Positions 61,670 to 64,000 of a stretch of 64,000 bases of DNA are shown here, piece by piece (the first letter of the stretch is position 1; every line of letters starts with the position of its first letter). The stretch covers positions 1 to 64,000 of the forward strand of contig NZ_NQKW01000009.1 of NCBI RefSeq assembly GCF_002252625.1, read 5' to 3'. The notes below the pieces were generated by a model that made no database searches, was not told where the DNA came from, and was given only the letters and a program-made list of their open reading frames with translations. A program made the position numbers and the translations under genes. Origin of the DNA: Synechococcus sp. 1G10 (GTDB taxonomy: Bacteria > Cyanobacteriota > Cyanobacteriia > PCC-6307 > Cyanobiaceae).

Positions 61670-64000
61670 TCAGGTCTCCAAGGGGCGTCGACGACGCAGG
61701 GCTTCGCTCACCCTGCCCGCCTCAACGAGCAAGCGATCAACCGTGTCCTGGGGCCAATGGAGAGGATTGGATCGCAGAGATTCCTCGACCTGTCCGCAGA
61801 GTGAGGCCAGCAACTGCGCACCGAGGCTGTCACTGGGAGACCGAAGGGCATGGGCTGCCGTGATCATCCCCTGCGAATCCTGGAGCTGATGGGCCATCAC
61901 GATCGACGAGACCAGTCGCATGGCATCCTGCATGTACAGATCGATCAACTCTCTGAGCACTTCATCCCCATCCGCTCCAAGAACCTGCTGGAGCTCCTGC
62001 CAGGCTGCATCATGGATGGGATCGGCACCGCCCCCGAAAGTGGCCTGGCTTGACTGAGGACTCTCACCCATCGGCTCAGCATCAACGTTCGTCTGATTCT
62101 GTCGGGGTTGATAATGCTCCAAGGCATGGACCAAGTCAGATGGAACGATCGGTTTGCCGAGAAAAGCATCCATGCCGGCACTCTTACAGCTCTTCCGGTC
62201 CTCAGGGCTGACATGGGCGGTCATGGCGATGATCCAGGGTTGCAGCACCGGCAGGGGCAACCGGCGGATGGCCCTCGTTGCCTCATACCCGTCGAGTTCG
62301 GGCATCTGAACGTCCATGAAGAGCACGTCGAAGGGCCGCTCCTGAACGGCCCGCACCGCCTCAGCACCGGAAGGAACGGCGTCGGCCCGGTAGCCGAGGC
62401 GATCCAGCAACTTGAGCGCCAGCTTTCGGTTCACTGGGATGTCATCAACCACAAGGATTCGCAGCGGAAGGCGATCGGCCAGGCGGCTAACACCGTCTGC
62501 GGCCGCGGACCGGGGGGGAAGAAGAGGCTTCAGCGCAGAGGAAGGGAGGTTCGCCTCCACCGGATCTGACGGGCCTTGAAGCTGACGTACGAGGGCCGAG
62601 CGGAGCTGATCGAACCTCACTGGCTTGCCGATCACCACAGGGATTCTGTCGGGGAAAAGCCCCGGCTCCAGCTCTTCATGCCTGTAGGCAAGGACGATCC
62701 AGGGATACCGGCTCAGAGGCGGCAGCTGCCAGAGCTGCGGGTGACTCAAAGCACGGGCAGCAGCGAGTAACCGAGCATCGATGACAACCACCACACGGCT
62801 CAACGGATCAAGGCTTGGAAGTTGGGCCCACCAGCCGTCCTGAAAAGCATCAGGGGCAGTCACGTCAAAGCCCAGTTGAGCCAGCTGCCGGGCCAAGACC
62901 TGACGCAGGCTGGCATTGGGGATCAGGAGCAAGATCGACGCAGCCGAGATGGGGAACGAGACAGGCACTGCAGGGGCAGCTGGGTCCAGTCGCAGCAACA
63001 GGGTGAAAGTGAACGCGCTGCCATCCCCTTCGGCGCTGGCCACCTCGATCGTGCCCCCCATCAGTTCGCATAACCGTCGGGTGATCGCCAGACCGAGCCC
63101 AGTGCCTCCAAAGCGTCGAGCCATCGACGGGTCGGCCTGGCGAAAGGGTTCGAAAAGCTGGGAGATCAGCTCAGATGGGATCCCGATACCGGTGTCACGG
63201 ATCTGAATCGTGAATCGGCACGGTGTGGGTAGACCAGGTTCAGAGTCGAGAACCTCGGCGGAGCCCACAACGACGATCTCACCAGCAGAGGTGAACTTGA
63301 CGGCGTTGCTGAGCAGGTTCCAGAGAATCTGACGCAGACGGGTGAGATCACCGATGACCGCGCTGGGAAATCCGGGCTCGAGATCCAGGATCAGATCCAG
63401 ATCCTTTTCAACGATCCTTGACCCGATCAGATCAAGTGCCTCTTCAATGCAGATGCGAAGATCAAAGTGCTGCTCGTCGAGATGCATCGCTCCCGACTCG
63501 ATCTTCGAGAAGTCAAGGATGTCATTGATAATGGTAAGAAGTGAGTCCGTGCTGCTGTTGATGATTTCAACATAGTCCCTCTCAACAGGCCCAAGCTGTG
63601 ATTCCTGAAGGAGTCCGGCCATCCCCATGATGGCGTTCATCGGTGTTCTGATCTCATGACTCATCGTGGCCAGGAAGGTATCCTTGGCGGAATTGGCATC
63701 CTCTGCCGTCCGCTTGGCAGCCTCCAGCTCCTCATTGAGAGAGGACAGGCGCTGGGTGCTTTCCCGCAACTCGCGGCGCTGTGAAATCAGAATTTCATTC
63801 AGCTTCTGACTTTCCTCAAGAGCAACGTTCCGAGCCTGCAACAGAAAAAGATAGTCAACCAGAGAGTCCTGAAAAGGAAAGTCGTTAATCTTCAGACCTA
63901 AGGAGCTGAGATCATCCAGCTTCAGCACCCAGGGTGTCCCCACGACAAGCAGCCGTTCGTGTTCAACCAGACAGCAGATCTGACACTTGAGTTGAAGGGC
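61670..64000 (-). CDS. Hybrid histidine kinase with HNOBA-like input, partial at right edge
   Basis: The frame remains open to the last base, so the N-terminus is missing. The visible start (LVVGTPWVLKLDDLSSLGL, then INDFPFQDSLVDYLFLL) resembles the HNOBA domain that pairs with H-NOX gas sensors. Next are a coiled coil, HisKA (ATMSHEIRTPMNAIMGM), HATPase (LWNLLSNAVKFTSAG, GGTGLGLAITRRL), a degenerate receiver lacking the Asp, a normal receiver (LRILVVDDIPVNRKLALKLL; LFMDVQMPELDG) and an Hpt domain (AHALRSPSDSLGAQLLA). It forms a complete phosphorelay in one chain. It probably co-transcribes with the REC-PP2C gene 36 bases downstream. Confidence 0.88.
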   Translation of the reverse strand, partial: ALQLKCQICCLVEHERLLVVGTPWVLKLDDLSSLGLKINDFPFQDSLVDYLFLLQARNVALEESQKLNEILISQRRELRESTQRLSSLNEELEAAKRTAEDANSAKDTFLATMSHEIRTPMNAIMGMAGLLQESQLGPVERDYVEIINSSTDSLLTIINDILDFSKIESGAMHLDEQHFDLRICIEEALDLIGSRIVEKDLDLILDLEPGFPSAVIGDLTRLRQILWNLLSNAVKFTSAGEIVVVGSAEVLDSEPGLPTPCRFTIQIRDTGIGIPSELISQLFEPFRQADPSMARRFGGTGLGLAITRRLCELMGGTIEVASAEGDGSAFTFTLLLRLDPAAPAVPVSFPISAASILLLIPNASLRQVLARQLAQLGFDVTAPDAFQDGWWAQLPSLDPLSRVVVVIDARLLAAARALSHPQLWQLPPLSRYPWIVLAYRHEELEPGLFPDRIPVVIGKPVRFDQLRSALVRQLQGPSDPVEANLPSSALKPLLPPRSAAADGVSRLADRLPLRILVVDDIPVNRKLALKLLDRLGYRADAVPSGAEAVRAVQERPFDVLFMDVQMPELDGYEATRAIRRLPLPVLQPWIIAMTAHVSPEDRKSCKSAGMDAFLGKPIVPSDLVHALEHYQPRQNQTNVDAEPMGESPQSSQATFGGGADPIHDAAWQELQQVLGADGDEVLRELIDLYMQDAMRLVSSIVMAHQLQDSQGMITAAHALRSPSDSLGAQLLASLCGQVEESLRSNPLHWPQDTVDRLLVEAGRVSEALRRRRPLET

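Overview
The window comes from a GC-rich unicellular cyanobacterium, most likely of the Cyanobium/Synechococcus (picocyanobacterial) group. Several genes show this: a PsbY peptide, a PsbP-family lipoprotein, a Ycf54 homologue, carotene cis-trans isomerase CrtH, a phycobilisome rod linker with a CpcD-like tail, plant-type [2Fe-2S] ferredoxin, a split three-subunit PntA/PntAB/PntB transhydrogenase, type III glutamine synthetase and acyl-lipid desaturase. Scattered GCGATCGC octamers (for example 2182-2189, 2653-2660, 27812-27819, 52112-52119) fit the HIP1 repeat of cyanobacteria.

Layout. 1-6200 is an accessory island. A two-gene minus-strand operon encodes a TIR/deoxyribosyltransferase-like, TPR, SLOG-like protein and a patatin phospholipase. 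A divergent DUF4062 gene of visibly lower GC follows, then an IS5-group transposase. This is the best candidate for an undescribed immune or conflict system. 6200-30190 is mostly housekeeping: RhlE-like helicase, pnt operon, ferredoxin, malic enzyme, PfkB kinase, small membrane and secreted proteins, tRNA-Lys(UUU), gamma-carbonic anhydrase-like protein, psbY-trmFO-crtH, an OmpR-type regulator without the usual phospho-Asp, bolA-grxD, plsC and pdxJ-ycf54. 30197-39128 is a complete, translationally coupled recC-recB-recD operon. 39145-52192 carries glnN, a cupin, a DeaD-type helicase with a structured leader, an ABC exporter, a ParB-like protein, an LCP protein, psbP plus an FAD oxidoreductase, and recR-lipA. 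52614-56164 holds a solitary phycobilisome rod linker, a small zinc-ribbon-like protein, a desaturase and a HAD phosphatase. 56280-64000 is a signalling island: GAF plus degenerate GGDEF, two hybrid histidine kinases (one with a HNOBA-like input segment, cut by the window edge), a decayed PAS-REC remnant, a STAS protein and a REC-PP2C (RsbU-like) phosphatase.

How genes work together. RecBCD and RecR serve recombination. BolA and CGFS glutaredoxin are a known interacting Fe-S/iron pair. PntABB couples NADH/NADPH exchange to the proton gradient. The STAS and REC-PP2C pair has the logic of a partner-switching module, presumably fed by the adjacent kinases. A recurring oddity is that several genes (recR, malic enzyme, rhlE and a 51-residue protein) have conserved or coding-like N-termini in frame upstream of any ATG/GTG/TTG. 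This points to CTG or other rare start codons, or to sequence errors. All functional names rest on reading translations and remembered family motifs; no searches were run.
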